The position numbers were made by a program, and so were the translations under genes. A DNA stretch of 64,000 nucleotides, taken from Erythrocercus mccallii (lineage: Eukaryota > Chordata > Aves > Passeriformes > Dicruridae). Positions 51,815-64,000 of this stretch are shown here, one piece after another (positions within the stretch are counted from its first letter, which is position 1; each line of letters opens with the position of its first letter). Location: the NCBI GenBank assembly GCA_013397435.1, contig VZRG01000275.1, forward strand, positions 62,001 through 126,000, written 5' to 3'. Below the pieces are notes generated by a model. The model worked only from the letters and a program-made list of their open reading frames with translations. It did no database searches and was not told the DNA's origin.

Positions 51815-53048
51815 TTTCTTGTGGAGTATTTACACTTTTTAATCAACTTTCTACATCTTTTGGTGTTAAAATAAGTACCATACATTGCCTGTTAATAATT
51901 ATTTACTTAAATGTGCGAAGCTTTGCAGATTAGAGTGTCCCTTTCACCAAAAGTCACAAGAAATGGCAAGGCTTTTCACTTCTCCCAAGCTATGTGTGTA
52001 ATTTGGTAACATACATATTCTCCCAAGATAGGGTTGTTAGAACTCAGATCTTGATGCTGTTGCCATTTGTTAATTATATTTCCTTTAATTTTGCTGGTGT
52101 CATTTTGCTAGGTAGGGCTTTGGTTTGAACCTCTCAAATTCAAATGAAGACCTTTAGCTTCAAAGATGTAGAAGATTGATGTTGAAAAGACTCTCTTCAT
52201 TTTTCCCCGTCTTGTACAGGTTGTCATTGCATTGTGTTAGTCTTGTGTGTTTGAGACTCTTGTAGGTTTGATCTCACTGTTCTTCTACTAAGGGTGCAAG
52301 GCCAGGCTAAGTCAAGTTTTCATTTTACATGCACGAATGTTTTCTTTATAGAATATATTACTGAAGTTTCCTGAAATGATGCAGCTCTGCTCCCAAGGTC
52401 TGGTGTAAAACAAACTTCAAAACTGAAAGCAGATTCAGTCATTGCTTCTGAAAATCCCAGCAGTCGCATGGCTGCTTGACAAGGGGTGAGGATAGTTTCA
52501 GTGTTTTTGAAGCCAGATTTATAAACTGACAAGAGCAGAGTTTGTACATAGCTTGTTCTGTAAAGTGCTTAATGCATTTTGGTGCATTTAGAAGTAATAA
52601 TGTGTAATAGAGTGTGTACGTATGTCCTTGGTTTTCACAAATAACCTTGTTATATTCTTGGTGATTCATCTCACTGTTTTCTCCCACAAAGCTTTTTTTT
52701 CCCACTAATGGTAATATTACTCAGTTTTCTATTAACTCAGTAGAATTTCTATTTATCTATTAGGAATGCAAAATCAAGGGGGAAAAGGGGAGGTCACATT
52801 TATTCTGGGATGAGGAATTAATGTCTTGCTATTTTACCTAAACTGGCCTCTAGCTCTTTGTGGATCCCTTTTAGTGCAAGCTTGAATGCTGCTTTAACTG
52901 GGTGATCGGAGCAAGGCAACAATAAATACTCTGACTCATAACAGTGCGTATTTAGGTATTTAGACATAGATTTAACTCTAAGTGCAATTTCACAATCTGG
53001 CTCCAAATAAGCAGACAAAGAAACAGACATTTTGATTCCATTCTTCAG

Positions 53049-53259
53049 GCAAATGAGGTTGCTTTTACGTGAGCTTTCTTCGAATCTCCTCAAGGCTGCC
53101 CTGCTTGAAGCAGAAGTGGGTAAGTGAATGGCTCTGTACTCCCCATCACCCATTGTATTTTTGTCTTATGACGCACATTCTTTACATTTCAGAGTCCTTT
53201 TTGTCCATGTTGAGCCACGCGCAGTTCAGATGATCCCAGCCTTAGGAGTGGTGCTTTCA
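53049..53259 (+). other. candidate exon pair with a 73-nt intron-like segment (speculative)
   Basis: Exon-like block 53049-53119 follows ATTCCATTCTTCAG and ends at a perfect GTGG|GTAAGT donor. A second block begins at 53193 after CACATTCTTTACATTTCAG. Joining them gives an open frame from the ATG at 53053, beginning MRLLLRELSSNLLKAALLEA and closed by a TGA near 53225, about 35 codons and helix-like. Its phase does not match exon 1 or the 45.7-kb candidate. The opposite strand carries a 111-codon open frame over the same DNA, so the strand is uncertain. Confidence 0.12.
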
Positions 53260-56200
53260 GCCTCAATGATGGTTATAAAGAAGCAAATACAGTGAAGACT
53301 GAAGATCAGAACTATCCTGACTTGGTCAGAGCTACAGAAGCTACATTTGTTTCAAACAAGAGAAGTAATGTGGTGTTTGGGTGGGCACTGTAGATACAGT
53401 CCTACTGATGGTGTAGCTACATGTCTTCCTGAGCTCCATTCCTGCTGGCAGCAGGCAGTTGCTATAGGATCACTGCCCCTTTGGCCACCATACACCCGTG
53501 TTTGGTGCACGCTCTGCCTGAGTAACACTTTGAAAGAATTGAAACTGTATTGACACTCAAAGAAGGGCTGAAGAGCACCTTGTCCTCCAGTGTTCAGTGA
53601 ATCCTGAGTCTTGTCACTACTTACCAATGTCTTGGTTTCCATTAGTCTTGGGGGCCGATAGCTCCCCCAGACTTCAGCTGCAGCTTTTGTTTGCTCACTG
53701 AAGCATCAGCATCACTGAAGAGCAGCACTTGAGGCTGAATTGCGCATTCATATAAACAGCCCTGCTGACATACCCATGTAAGTGAAGGCCAAAACATCAT
53801 GTTAGCAAGGAGCAATGCTCAAAAGATGTTTCTTTGGGGAAAAAAAAAATGATCCTTGTAATCACAAGCCTGTCTGCTTTCTATCTTTCTCTTTCATATA
53901 TTACAATGTATTAGTTGCCTATGTTTTTTTATAATATTCTTGTATTCTCTGCTGGAAGTATTCACTTCAGATTATCCACAAGATTATGTAATCACAACAT
54001 CACAGCTGGTTTTTAACAAAAGCCATTGGTGTCAATGGCCACCAAATGGAAGGAGTCAGCAAGGCTTGCTGCTTGGCATCCTGAGGTTGCAACAAAGCTT
54101 GTTCACTTAGTAGAAGATGTTTAAATTACCTTACCAGAACTAAGCTCAGCTGTCCATTTAAAAATGTTTCCTTTATGAATACAGTCATTTCTTGTATCTT
54201 GTAAAACAGAGAGCAGCATGCCACGTTCTGATGCCAGCTTGGATTTGCTGTTCTAATGCCCAATTGTGAGTATGGACAGTTGTGGTATTTTCTGTGTTGG
54301 TATTATTGGAACCCCACCTGTGAGTTTTTGCACAATTACTTCTCAGAATTCCTTTTCCTTTAAAATCTTCTCTTTACTGTGTTAACTTTCATCAAATAAA
54401 AAGAAGAAAAAAGTTGCAGTTTTTACAGCAGTAGAAGTAATTGTTTTAGTTACGGAATTGAGCAATATACCAACTTGGAGAAAAAGAGAAGGGCCCAGAT
54501 GCAAGCATTAGTAAAGCAGAGGTGAACGTGCAGTCATTATACTGATGCACTTTTACTTGTAGCTGTGCTTGCAGGATGTTGCCTCTTCAACAGCATATAA
54601 GCTGGATCTGAGGCATAAAAATAATTCATCCAAAAGTTTCTGAGGTCCTTCATTTGTTTTGATGCTTATATGTGTTTTCTGTAATTCAGGATCAAAACTT
54701 TATGTGCCATTCAGCCTTATTCTGGGCCAGCAGTGTGCGGCGATCCTGCCTCTTAGTCAGGAGTGTTTGGGAGTCTCCCTGCTCACTTACACTTTCCATG
54801 GGTTTACATGTAAGTAATCTTAAATGTATTTGAATTGCTTCCCAAATGACCTCTGAAACATGTACTTTTAGTTCTGGTAATTCTCTGTAGGTTTGACCAT
54901 CAAGGAAAACAGGGAAAAAAAGACAGGGAAATAGCAGCTTTTGTAGAGCTCTCTCAAACATGTGCATGCACCCCATTACTTTGGTACATACCTTCCTCCC
55001 ATTTGGAGTAGGTTTAGATTGTTTTTATATTGTCCACTTTACTCTGTTTCCTGGAGACTCAAGCAATTTAGCACGGCAGAGGGACTGGAGGAAATGATCT
55101 CTAGACTGACTCTATTAATTATTGTTCTCCCGAGAATCTCCTTCTTCAAGGAGAGTGGCAATAGCAAAGAGGAAAAAGCACTCTGGAAACATGCTAGTGC
55201 AATTATTACTTACACGTCTGGCAAATTTGGAGATTGCTTATTTTCCTGAAACATATTTCAAAGAAGCGTATTTGTTCTGCTGTATTGTTACTTTTTATAA
55301 GAAAATCAGTCTTTGAGCCTGTAAGTCTTCATAATTACTTGAAACTGGAGAGTGATTTCTTGGGAAGGAAAATACTTGAAAAGTTAGCAGAATTCGCCTT
55401 GGCCAGTATCGCAGAATGTAAGACATTGGGGACGTCCTGAGCTGTGGGTCCCTGCCCCTTACTGTTGCACACAGCTGTGTGTAATCTCTTAGATAAACAC
55501 AGCAGGGTCTGTCTCAGAAGTTGGATGGTTTTTTCAGTTCACTCCTTCAGCTAAAGGGCTCTTCCAGGGCTTTGTGACCAACTTTTCATATTGACTTAAA
55601 TTTATTCTTGGGGCAGTGTGAATATATGAGCTTTTAGTTGAAAATGCACTTCTGCTGGCCTGTTATCCAACTTTTCCTTCCTTCATTTTGTTTTGCCTGC
55701 AGAATGGATGCTGTGTCTGCTGTAAGGGACACCCTTATTCTGCGTCTCTGCCTAGAAACTGTCCTCTGCATTTGTTGCATTCTTCAGGGGTGAACTTCAC
55801 ACACAGTGGGGAAAAAAATGTGAGAGCAGAGTGACAGGAGCTCATTTCATGGCCTGAAGTCAAAGGGAAAATGTCCTCTGTCATGATCCCGTCCTTATGC
55901 CAACTATAAATGGAGCCCAAGCTTAGCAGTTGACATCAACATTGCAGTATTCTTCATTTAGATGAATACTGCTCTTGGCAACCTTTTCAGCTCATGGCTT
56001 TACTTTTTTCTTTTTATTTCCCATCTTTGAAATAGTTGCCTTAATCAACTTTATTCTGCACTTCCTTAGACAGGAACAATCATCCTCCCAGAGACTACAA
56101 TCTGCTGCCTCTGCAGGCAGAGAAGATGGAAGCCGAGGACATACCTCATACCTTTCTCATTCTGCTGGAATTTCTCTTGAAATGTGTTTGTTACTGATGC

Positions 56201-58405
56201 TTGGTTTTGGGGACAGAAAAGGGAGAGGTGGTGTTGGGAGGTAGCAAACTGAAGATAATGGGGGATGGAAAGGAGGAGAAATTGCCAAGTGCTGATGAGA
56301 CGGAGAAAGGCAGAGATGAGGTGACCCTGCTGCTGATGAGTCTGGCAGTCAGCCCACAGCCCAAGCACTGATCCCTTGCAGCTGCCGCAGCCCCCTGGCT
56401 TCTGCCAGTATCTGTGGCATGGCCCAGGGGTATGAAAACTTCCGGCACTTGCAGTAGCCACTGTGGAAGAAGCTCCTAGGTGTGTCCCTGCCACATTAAA
56501 CCACAGTAGGTGAAGCAAACGTTCATTACAGTGGGCAAACCCTCTGCTCATACAAACAGATTCCTTTTCTTTGCACCACTACTCCTGTGACAGTAACTAA
56601 TTTTTGTATGGATAGCTTAATTTGGAGGAAACCTCCAACTTACACATTTCACTATCAGTGGTTGTGGATACACTGTCAATGGGAAAACACATGTCTGCCT
56701 GGAACTTACATAGGTGTTTGACAAAGACGACCTCACCAACTTAAAAGAAATAATGCGAACTTTTTCAGTCCTCTTCCTAACTAATTCACTTCGGTGGTGC
56801 TATTCTTTCTGTTTTGCCAAACTTTTGAAAACAGAAAATGTAAGACTAAAATGTCAGAACAGTACATATTCTTTAAAGACAATATATTATGAGCCTATTT
56901 ACTTTTAAAATTAAATATATATATTTAAAATTCATATTGACTTTTTTCTCTCTTACATGACTACTCTTCGGATTTAAGATCGTTTTCTTGTGCTAAGCAG
57001 TGGCCCTTTGTGCAGGCTTACCAGACATATATTGCATTTTTGGGGGAAATGTAATCCATACTTGTAAAATTTTATGGCTGATGTTACATTAAGTAAAGGT
57101 GTTTCTTTGCTTGTTGTGAATCTGAATGGGGTAAAGGATGAACAGATCTATGTATGCCTCATTGTTTAAAGTGTAAGTGTGCCAGCTCTCTCCTACATAA
57201 TTTTCCCCCAGGGCTGTAAAGTTTTAGTAGCACTTAGCAAAATGTTAAAAGGAAATGTATGCCAGTATGATTTAAAGGACAGCATAAGGCATTTGGAAGT
57301 GGTGACTCATGCAAAGTGTTAATAAATACAACTGCACTCAAGTACTTAAAGCTGGCTTTGTTAGACTACAAAGGTGAGAGGTGCTTCTGAAATGCCAAAT
57401 TAAGAATTAATTTTCTTCAAACTTTTCCGTCTGTAAACATATGTCTAATAATGATAAAAAGCTTTTGTTAGGTCAGACTGGCTAATTCTCTCACATTTTT
57501 TGATAGAAGGGATCCATAATCTTAAGATTTTTTTAAAAGCCATGGCAAAGTTTATGAATTTTTAAGTTTTTCTGTCATTCAGATTACTTTAGAAAGGGAT
57601 GCTGAGTGAATTTTTTATGAGATACACAACAATGTTAGTTGTGCTTCCCAGCCTGTTCACACAATGCCAGAAGGGCTTGGGGGTTATGAGAGGGTTATCC
57701 CCATTGCTGGTTGCCTAGAAGGCCTCCCGATGGGATGGACAAGTGCACAGCTCCCTGCTCCTTGTCCTGCTTTACCTTATCTGGGCAGGTTTGAGATGTG
57801 AGGTGCAGCGAGATGGTATTAGGGGTCTGCTGTAGATGCCAAGTTCAGCTTTTGTGTAGAAGTCAATGTTGCTGGAGAAGGAAATTCTACTGGGAGATCC
57901 GTATCTATGGGAAACTTTTAGTCCTTGGAGAAGATGCTATTAATAATGATAGGATATTTCTGGATGTAGTAGTCAACATATTTCTTCTCCTAATAGTTAC
58001 TGAATGAAAAGATCACTCCATTTCAGGCTTGGCTTTGGTATGTAGGAATGACCTTATGGAAGAGCTGACTATGAAAACAGCTCTGGAACAAATGCTGACA
58101 ACTTAACCAATTTCAAATGGAATTTGAAAAAAATGTAGGGAATAAAGTTAAGGTAATTAATTAACTAAACTGAAGAGGTCAGGGGACAGTTAATTTTTTT
58201 TTTACTCCAGAAAACAAAGTCCCCAAACTCTCAGAACCACACATAAAGCATTCTATTAGAAGTGCAAATGTACAATTAACTGCCTCAGAATAAAGGGTAA
58301 GCAGAGATTCTGCAAACAAAGAAGTCAAAGGCTTCTGTGCAAATTGTAAAAGGTCAAGCTGAGTTCTTTGTAGAGGAAGCTGATGCAAATAAAATACGTG
58401 TTTCA

Positions 58406-58432
58406 GGAGAGAATCACTGAGGAGAGAATCAC
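58406..58432 (+). repeat. short direct repeat GGAGAGAATCAC x2
   Basis: Two exact 12-bp copies are separated by TGA, a 15-bp period. It is a local duplication. Confidence 0.85.
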
Positions 58433-61400
58433 GGACTGAAACGAAGCCATGATGCGTTGAACAAGTAGTATACCTTTAAAAATAATACAGAAATTATTTC
58501 AAAAGGAGATATTTTCTACCTCCACTCTCAGTGGAGTGGTTGTGTTGGAGGTACTATATTGAAGCCTGAAAAACAAAATCTCTGTTTTAAGAAAAAACCG
58601 CAAGTGTCTGATTTTCCTGGATCCTGGGAACCATATGTTATCCATCCCTAGATTACAGTACTAATGGCACAAGGTCCTCTCCCTAGCTATATTCATTGTT
58701 CTTTTAGAATATGCTCCTTTCTCTGAAAAGTTTGTGTTGGCTGTGTCATCAGCTCAAAATATTGTAGGGGCTGACACATAAACCTTCAAATCTGATCTCA
58801 ACCATTTTTGATAGTCCTTCCAGAGCTGCTCACGTATGACTGGAGAATAACAAATATATTTTTTCCTGTTAAAAAGAAGCAAAAATGTGACTTGAGCACC
58901 AATAGATTGATTATTCTGACATTTATTTTGAGAAAGAGTTTAGAACAAGGAAGTTATTAAAAACAAGGAATAATGATGAATGGGAGAGGAAAAGGAAGCA
59001 TAATTTTACCATAGCCAGATTGTGCAGAATAATTTGATGGTTCTCCTTGATAGTTGTTGCATTTCTGAAAAGTAAGGTTTGGTTTTTTTTTTCCTTTTCT
59101 AACCACAAGCCTTGTAATTGGTATTAGATTTCTGGTAGAGAAAGAAAAGTGTTTATAGCATTGCAAAGAGCGCTGGTACAGTTTCACTGGGAATGTGAGT
59201 ACATTTCCAGTGCCCTGTGTTCAAGAAAGATGAATTAATGTCTGGAGAAATTGTATGAAAACAATTAAGGAAATAGCGGTATTCTCATCTTGAGGACTGA
59301 AGGAAAATAATGTTGCTTAGCATAGTGAAAGGGATGATGAGAAGGGTGCGATTACTGTCAATGATACATCAAGGGAATAAACAGAAAAGAAAGAATTCTT
59401 TCCAGTAAAGCACAGCTATGAATCATAAACTAGGCATAAATAAATTCAGGTTGGCAATTAGGAGCTTATTCCATAGAACCAGGGTGTTTCTTGAATAGCC
59501 TCTCAGTCATCTGCTGCTCACCTTTCTCTTGTCACATCCTCTCATAAAAAATGTTAACTGAAATAAGAAATACTACTTCTGCCCAGGACTCATGGGGTCC
59601 ACAAGAAATACTGGTTTTCACAGAACAAGTATTTTATATTAAAAAAATTGCACTGAGGAATTTATGGCGGTTTTTATGTGTAAGGAGTATTAGTGTTGTA
59701 AGTATGTGTTCAAAGAAATGTAAGAAATGAAAAGTAGAGCTTTGAGTATCCTTGGAGACAAAATGTGCTGGAAGACATGAAAACTGAAAAAGAAGATACT
59801 TTCATCTCTCAAATTTTTTATTATGGAATGTATTTATGATGGGAACAGATCCTCTGTACAAATCGATCTTCTCGTCTTTAAAGTACATTAATATCACAAA
59901 GGCATGAAGTGCAGTACTGAAGCCAGCGATGATCGGTAATCAAGTGCATTAGGAAAATGAAGACTGAACTTTAGTTTCACTGGGGCAGAAAAAACCCATG
60001 TAATTTCAGTTATTTAATCCAATTCCATTTTCCCCAATCTCCTTTTTTTTTTTTTTTTTACCATTTGTAGTGTAACTTTAAACTATTCTTATATTTTACA
60101 ATTTATTCTGAGGTTTCTGCCAAGTGGCAGAAATGTCACTCAGCCATCCCTTCCCTGAGGAATGAGATGGTGGGTTTGTCCCCATGTGTCTGGGGACAGG
60201 GCATGGTTTGATTCTTGTAAAGAGATGGAGAAGAGCCCTGGGAAGCACTAGCAACCCAGTCCAGCAAATATGTGAGGGTTGAGTTTGGTGGTTTTTTTTT
60301 GAGACTGAAGCTATGCAGCCTTAAAAGGACTTGTTTAAATTTTTGTGTGTGTGTGCTGAGTATGTCAAGTTTGTAAGGAGCCAGCGATTCTTGCATCCTT
60401 TTAAAGTGAAAATTATAGAATGCTTCACATTCTGTTTGTCACCAAAATGCAGATTTCTATCTCTCACTATGAGTAGAATCATAAAAGTGATTTTAGTGAG
60501 AAAAAGCGTGAGGACTGTTTTGATACTTTGCTATTTAAAAATGGGTCAGGAGGCCAGGATTTGCTGGCTTCCAACAGCCTTGACACAGTGTGGTCAGAAG
60601 AAACCCCCTTTCCTCCCCTGCTCCTGCAAATCTAAACAGGTCCTTTTAAGGCTATATGGGAAGGATGACTGATAGCTATGGATATAGGTGCTATATAAAT
60701 CATTAAATAATAGGAGGAGTACTGGAATAAAATGGAAACCAGAAACAGCAGCAGAAATGCAAGGCTTTGTAAAAGTTAGCTAGAGGTTTGATGCGCATCT
60801 GGGCTTCTTTACCTTCAAATTTTTTCAGGTGATTGAGGAGTGTGTGATTTGTGTCTGTTGTACAAACCTAGCTGAGCTAAGGTAGCAAAGAAGCATCTGA
60901 GGAGTGTTTCATAAGCACCCAGTTATTGGCTTCCATGAATTACTAAAGACTGCAGTGAAGGAGGCTTTTTGGATTTCAGCATATATGATTTGCTACTGGG
61001 AGCTGAATGATGGAATACTCATTTGCCTGTCATTTTTTCAGTGCGCTTCCCTAGGTTACAGTTATTATGTAGAAGGTAAATCCTGTGAGCCTTTGAACAA
61101 AGTGAGAAATGGGATTGCTGCTTTGGGACAACTTCATTCTTTCCTGTGTGTCTTACATTTCTGCCTTTTCCCACATGGAGCTGTTGTAATTAAATTGGGC
61201 ACTCCAGCTAATTTTCCTCCCACCAGGCACTGTGCTTCACTACACTTAAAATAATACATTTAACATTTAATGCCCTCTCCAGTGTGTTATTGGGTTGATG
61301 GTCAAGAGGTGCTTGGCTTTGCAAGCTGATAGAGCAATCTTTTCTTTTTCCTATTCTAAACAGTATTAATTTGGGTATTAGAATGGATTTAATGCAGGAT

Positions 61401-61727
61401 CACTTAGATTAGCAAAATATTAAAATAATTCCTGTAAATCAAATCCCTTAATGCATCTTCTGATCTGTGAAGCCTCTCTGGAATGGTCTTGGCTTAGCCA
61501 AACTGCTCTCTAGTATGGGCAACAGGCTGTGGGTGTGATACGGTTAGAAATAAATGTGGTGCAGTAAAGTCTGTCCTGAAAAAATTCTTGGCATTGCTTC
61601 TATTATATGTAGAACTTCTAAAACATACTTGATTTCTGTGTGGCTTGTAGAGTACCTCTGTCTGCAAGACTCTGATCCTAATCCCTTTAACATGAATGGG
61701 AGTTGTTTCTTCTCTTACTGTTTCTTT

Positions 61728-61737
61728 CCCCCCCCCC

Positions 61738-61781
<44 letters not shown>
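61728..61781 (+). repeat. poly-C tract (poly-G on the minus strand)
   Basis: Ten Cs, one A and then 43 uninterrupted Cs. The G-rich strand can form G-quadruplexes and the C strand i-motifs. Homopolymers of this length are hard to sequence, so the exact length may be an assembly artefact. The proline run in short open frames here is spurious. Confidence 0.95.
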
Positions 61782-61783
<2 letters not shown>

Positions 61784-63378
61784 ATATTGCTGGTATGTCA
61801 GACGCTCCAGCACAGCTTAAGCATTCCCAAGTGTCTGTCTATTTTACCTCTGGAAATGGTTTCATTACCAGACTTTGACTAGTGTCTCTTTAACTGGGCA
61901 TTGTCTCCATTTGTAATCATCATGACACAGAGGGCAGAACAACCTTTCCTACTTTATAGTACTCCTCAGTATTTTTATTGACAATAAATATTAGCATGTC
62001 TCGGCAGTACAGGATGCAGCTAAATCCAGTTGTGGATGAATACTTGCTAACCTGGCAAGTTCATTTACCTCTGTTAGTAAGGCATAAAGAGTTGTGCTGT
62101 CCTTTCAGGTTGTCTTCTTCTTAACATTGAGTCAACTTCTACAGCTGATGCTGTTGTGACGTCACTGAAAGTCACATGTCCCATTTGTCATGGAGAGTGC
62201 TGTTAGCTAGTTCTGCACATTTGAGTCCCATTCTGTGGGAAAACGTGCTCAGGAGATGCTGAGTTGGGGCAGAGCTTTTGTGAGAAAGCATCCTGGCAAT
62301 AAGGCAAGAGACTTGATCCAGGCAGCACTGTTCCTCACTGAGTGTCAGCATCAGAGGGATGCCAGGATTTCTGGGTTTTGAATGGAGCTGCCCATCAACA
62401 GCCTTGAGTCAAAATAGAAGATACCACTCCCTTACAGAGGAATTTCAAGGCAGTGAGATGAACAAAAACTTCTCAAAGGAAGAAGTGGTCTGACTGCATT
62501 GCTTTGTGACTTTAGAAAATGTCAGTTTTTATTTTGAGAATTACTTTCTTTGGTTTGCAGTAAGAGACCAGGCTGTTTCCTTGGATTTCTTCCCTAGACA
62601 CACAGTCTTGGGCAACTTCACATTTACATTTGAATGTAAATTTTTGGAGTCAGTCTCATCATTGGCAAGAAATGGTAAAATAAAATCTAAGTGAGAAGGA
62701 TTTCTTTGAAACGAAAAAGGTTATTAGCTTATTAATTTCATGTAATTTGGTAATGAGTTACTCAGACAAATGTTTTTATGATGTTATTTTCTTACTTAAT
62801 TTTTTTGTTTATTGTCTCAAGGAGAACTCCTGCTTTTGACAATGATTTTCACTGGCTGTATGTAGATGAAATTTAAGTGTGCAGCCAGCATGCTTTCATG
62901 TGCTGCATAATGAAAAAATGTGTTCTATCATTTTGAGTTATGAAGAAATTTGTTTTCATAAAATTTTCAATATTCTCTGAGGTGTAATTATTTAACACAA
63001 TAGGTACTTTTTATTTCAATATACTAATTAGCATGTTAATAACTTTAAAAATTCAAGACTGGCAGTGAAAGCTTGGGGAAAATAGCATAATGTACTAATT
63101 CGGGTTTTTTTAAGTATTGTTTTGCTCCTAATTTCTCAGATGGTTGGTTAGCTACTGTTGATAAAAATTTCTGTTCATCTGACAGAAGAAATTTTATGGA
63201 GTTAAAACAGTTTTTCCTTCTTCTGTGAAGGAAGAAGAATGAAGGTAATGACTCTCTTGAGTATCCTGATAAAACTTCAGTGACTGACACTGTCAGCGTA
63301 GGAACCCCGTATTTCTTTATATTCATTCTTACTAGTTTCACATGTATTGATATGACTTATCTTTTCTCTTTATTTTTT

Positions 63379-64000
63379 ACAGAATTATGGAATAGTTAAG
63401 GTTGGAGGAGTTCCTCTGGAGATCATCCAGTCCAATGCTTTGTTCAGATCAGGGTCAGCTACAGCAGCTTGTTCAGGCCTCTGTTCAGTTTTATTTTGAG
63501 CATATTCAGAGGTAGAGGCTATGCAGTCTGTGTGGGCATCCATGCCAGTGTTTGACCACCCTCACTGTAGAAGTTCCTTCCTATGTTTAGAGTGGAATTT
63601 TAGCCTGCTCCTACTGTCTCTTGTACTGTGACTGGCCACCAAAGAGAAGAATCTGTACTTCCTTTCTCCTTCAGGTATTTCTAGAGATTGGTAAGACCCT
63701 TCTAAGGCGTCTCTTCTCCAGCTCTCTCAGCCTCGCCTTGTATGAGAGATGCTCCCATTTCTTAATCATCTTTGTGGACCTTTACTGGAGAATTTGCTCT
63801 AATAAGTCCTTGTCTCTCTTATATTGGGGAGCCCAGAACTGCACCCCACATTCCAAGTGTGTCCCAGCCATGCTGAGCAGAGGGGAAGGATCCTTCCCAT
63901 TGACCTGCTGATGACGCTTTGTCTAATGCAGCTTATGCAGCATAGGAAGCTGATGGCCTTCTTTGCTTTGAGGGCACATTGCTTACTCAAGTTCAGAACC
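63379..64000 (-). mobile_element. CR1 LINE 3' portion, continues past the window edge
   Basis: On the plus strand it starts ACAGAATTATGGAATAGTTA, a decayed CR1 3' end. It continues through GAGATCATCCAGTCCAATGC, GTTCAGGCCT, TTCTTCTCC-type blocks, CTCTCAGCCTCGCCTTGTATG, ATCATCTTTGTGGACC, GGGGAGCCCAGAACTGCACC and GAGGGGAAGGATCCTTCCC. All of these are characteristic blocks of reverse-complemented avian CR1. More than 620 bp is preserved, longer than the copy at 18 kb. The 5' part lies to the right of the window. Stops and mutations show no live reading frame in the visible part. Confidence 0.93.

Larger units (their letters stand above)
41282..63378. other. putative long first intron / 5' intronic region
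   Basis: If exon 1 is correct, everything to the right is intron 1 or contains small downstream exons, since no coding block with recognisable homology appears. It is AT-rich, single-copy DNA with few repeats: a poly-C tract, a palindrome, T-runs near 44372 and 60042, and one small duplication. Candidate exons at 45.4, 45.6, 51.7 and 53.0-53.2 kb are described separately with low confidence. Confidence 0.4.

Noticed and set aside
55702..55791. Strong acceptor TTTTGCCTGCAG followed by a 29-codon frame starting MDAVSAVRDTL
   Set aside because: No downstream donor of quality, the frame ends quickly, and it is not linked in phase to any better candidate.
56066..56551. 161-codon minus-strand frame
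   Set aside because: Length is within chance expectation for 64 kb in six frames. There is no recognisable domain, and the composition is rich in Cys, His and Gln as in random translation.
1..64000. CRISPR arrays, bacterial operons, intact endogenous retroviruses, rRNA genes
   Set aside because: None seen. Repeat structure and CR1/SINE content are those of a bird genome, and I found no LTR pair or gag/pol-like frame.

Overview
The window looks like a piece of a bird chromosome, most likely from a songbird (Passeriformes). Two kinds of repeat support this. CR1 LINE 3' ends lie at 18165-18470 and 63379-64000. A tRNA-Ile-derived SINE with a CR1-type tail lies at 22343-22437 and resembles TguSINE1 of passerines. 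The rest is AT-rich single-copy vertebrate DNA with scattered microsatellites. There are no bacterial or viral operons, no CRISPR arrays and no recognisable intact multi-domain coding sequence.

Layout. Positions 1 to about 40,650 are non-coding as far as I can tell: intergenic, or intron of a gene lying outside the window. They hold simple repeats, short tandem duplications, a few perfect inverted repeats, the first CR1, the SINE, a GC-richer patch at 14.9-15.9 kb, and several homeodomain-motif-rich stretches that could be conserved enhancers. A strong CpG island covers about 40,680-41,760. Inside it, on the plus strand, is the best-supported genic signal: a Kozak-like ATG at 41237, 15 codons (MGDSVFSERPALRYA) and a consensus splice donor at 41282. 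I read this as exon 1 of a gene transcribed left to right. I could not identify the gene.

From 41,282 to the end of the window I read a long first intron or an intron-rich 5' region. Candidate exons with good splice sites occur at 45413-45542, 45599-45708 and 51701-51814, and they keep a phase-compatible reading frame with exon 1. A separate candidate pair at 53049-53119 and from 53193 is split by a 73-nt intron-like segment. All of these are speculative: strong-looking splice sites with 30-40 open codons are common by chance in 64 kb. The intron also holds a 54-nt poly-C tract and a 24-bp perfect palindrome, and the second CR1 runs off the right edge.

I see no convincing novel biological system. 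The most useful follow-ups are RNA-seq or orthologue alignment for exon 1 and the candidate exons, and multi-bird alignment of the putative conserved non-coding elements.
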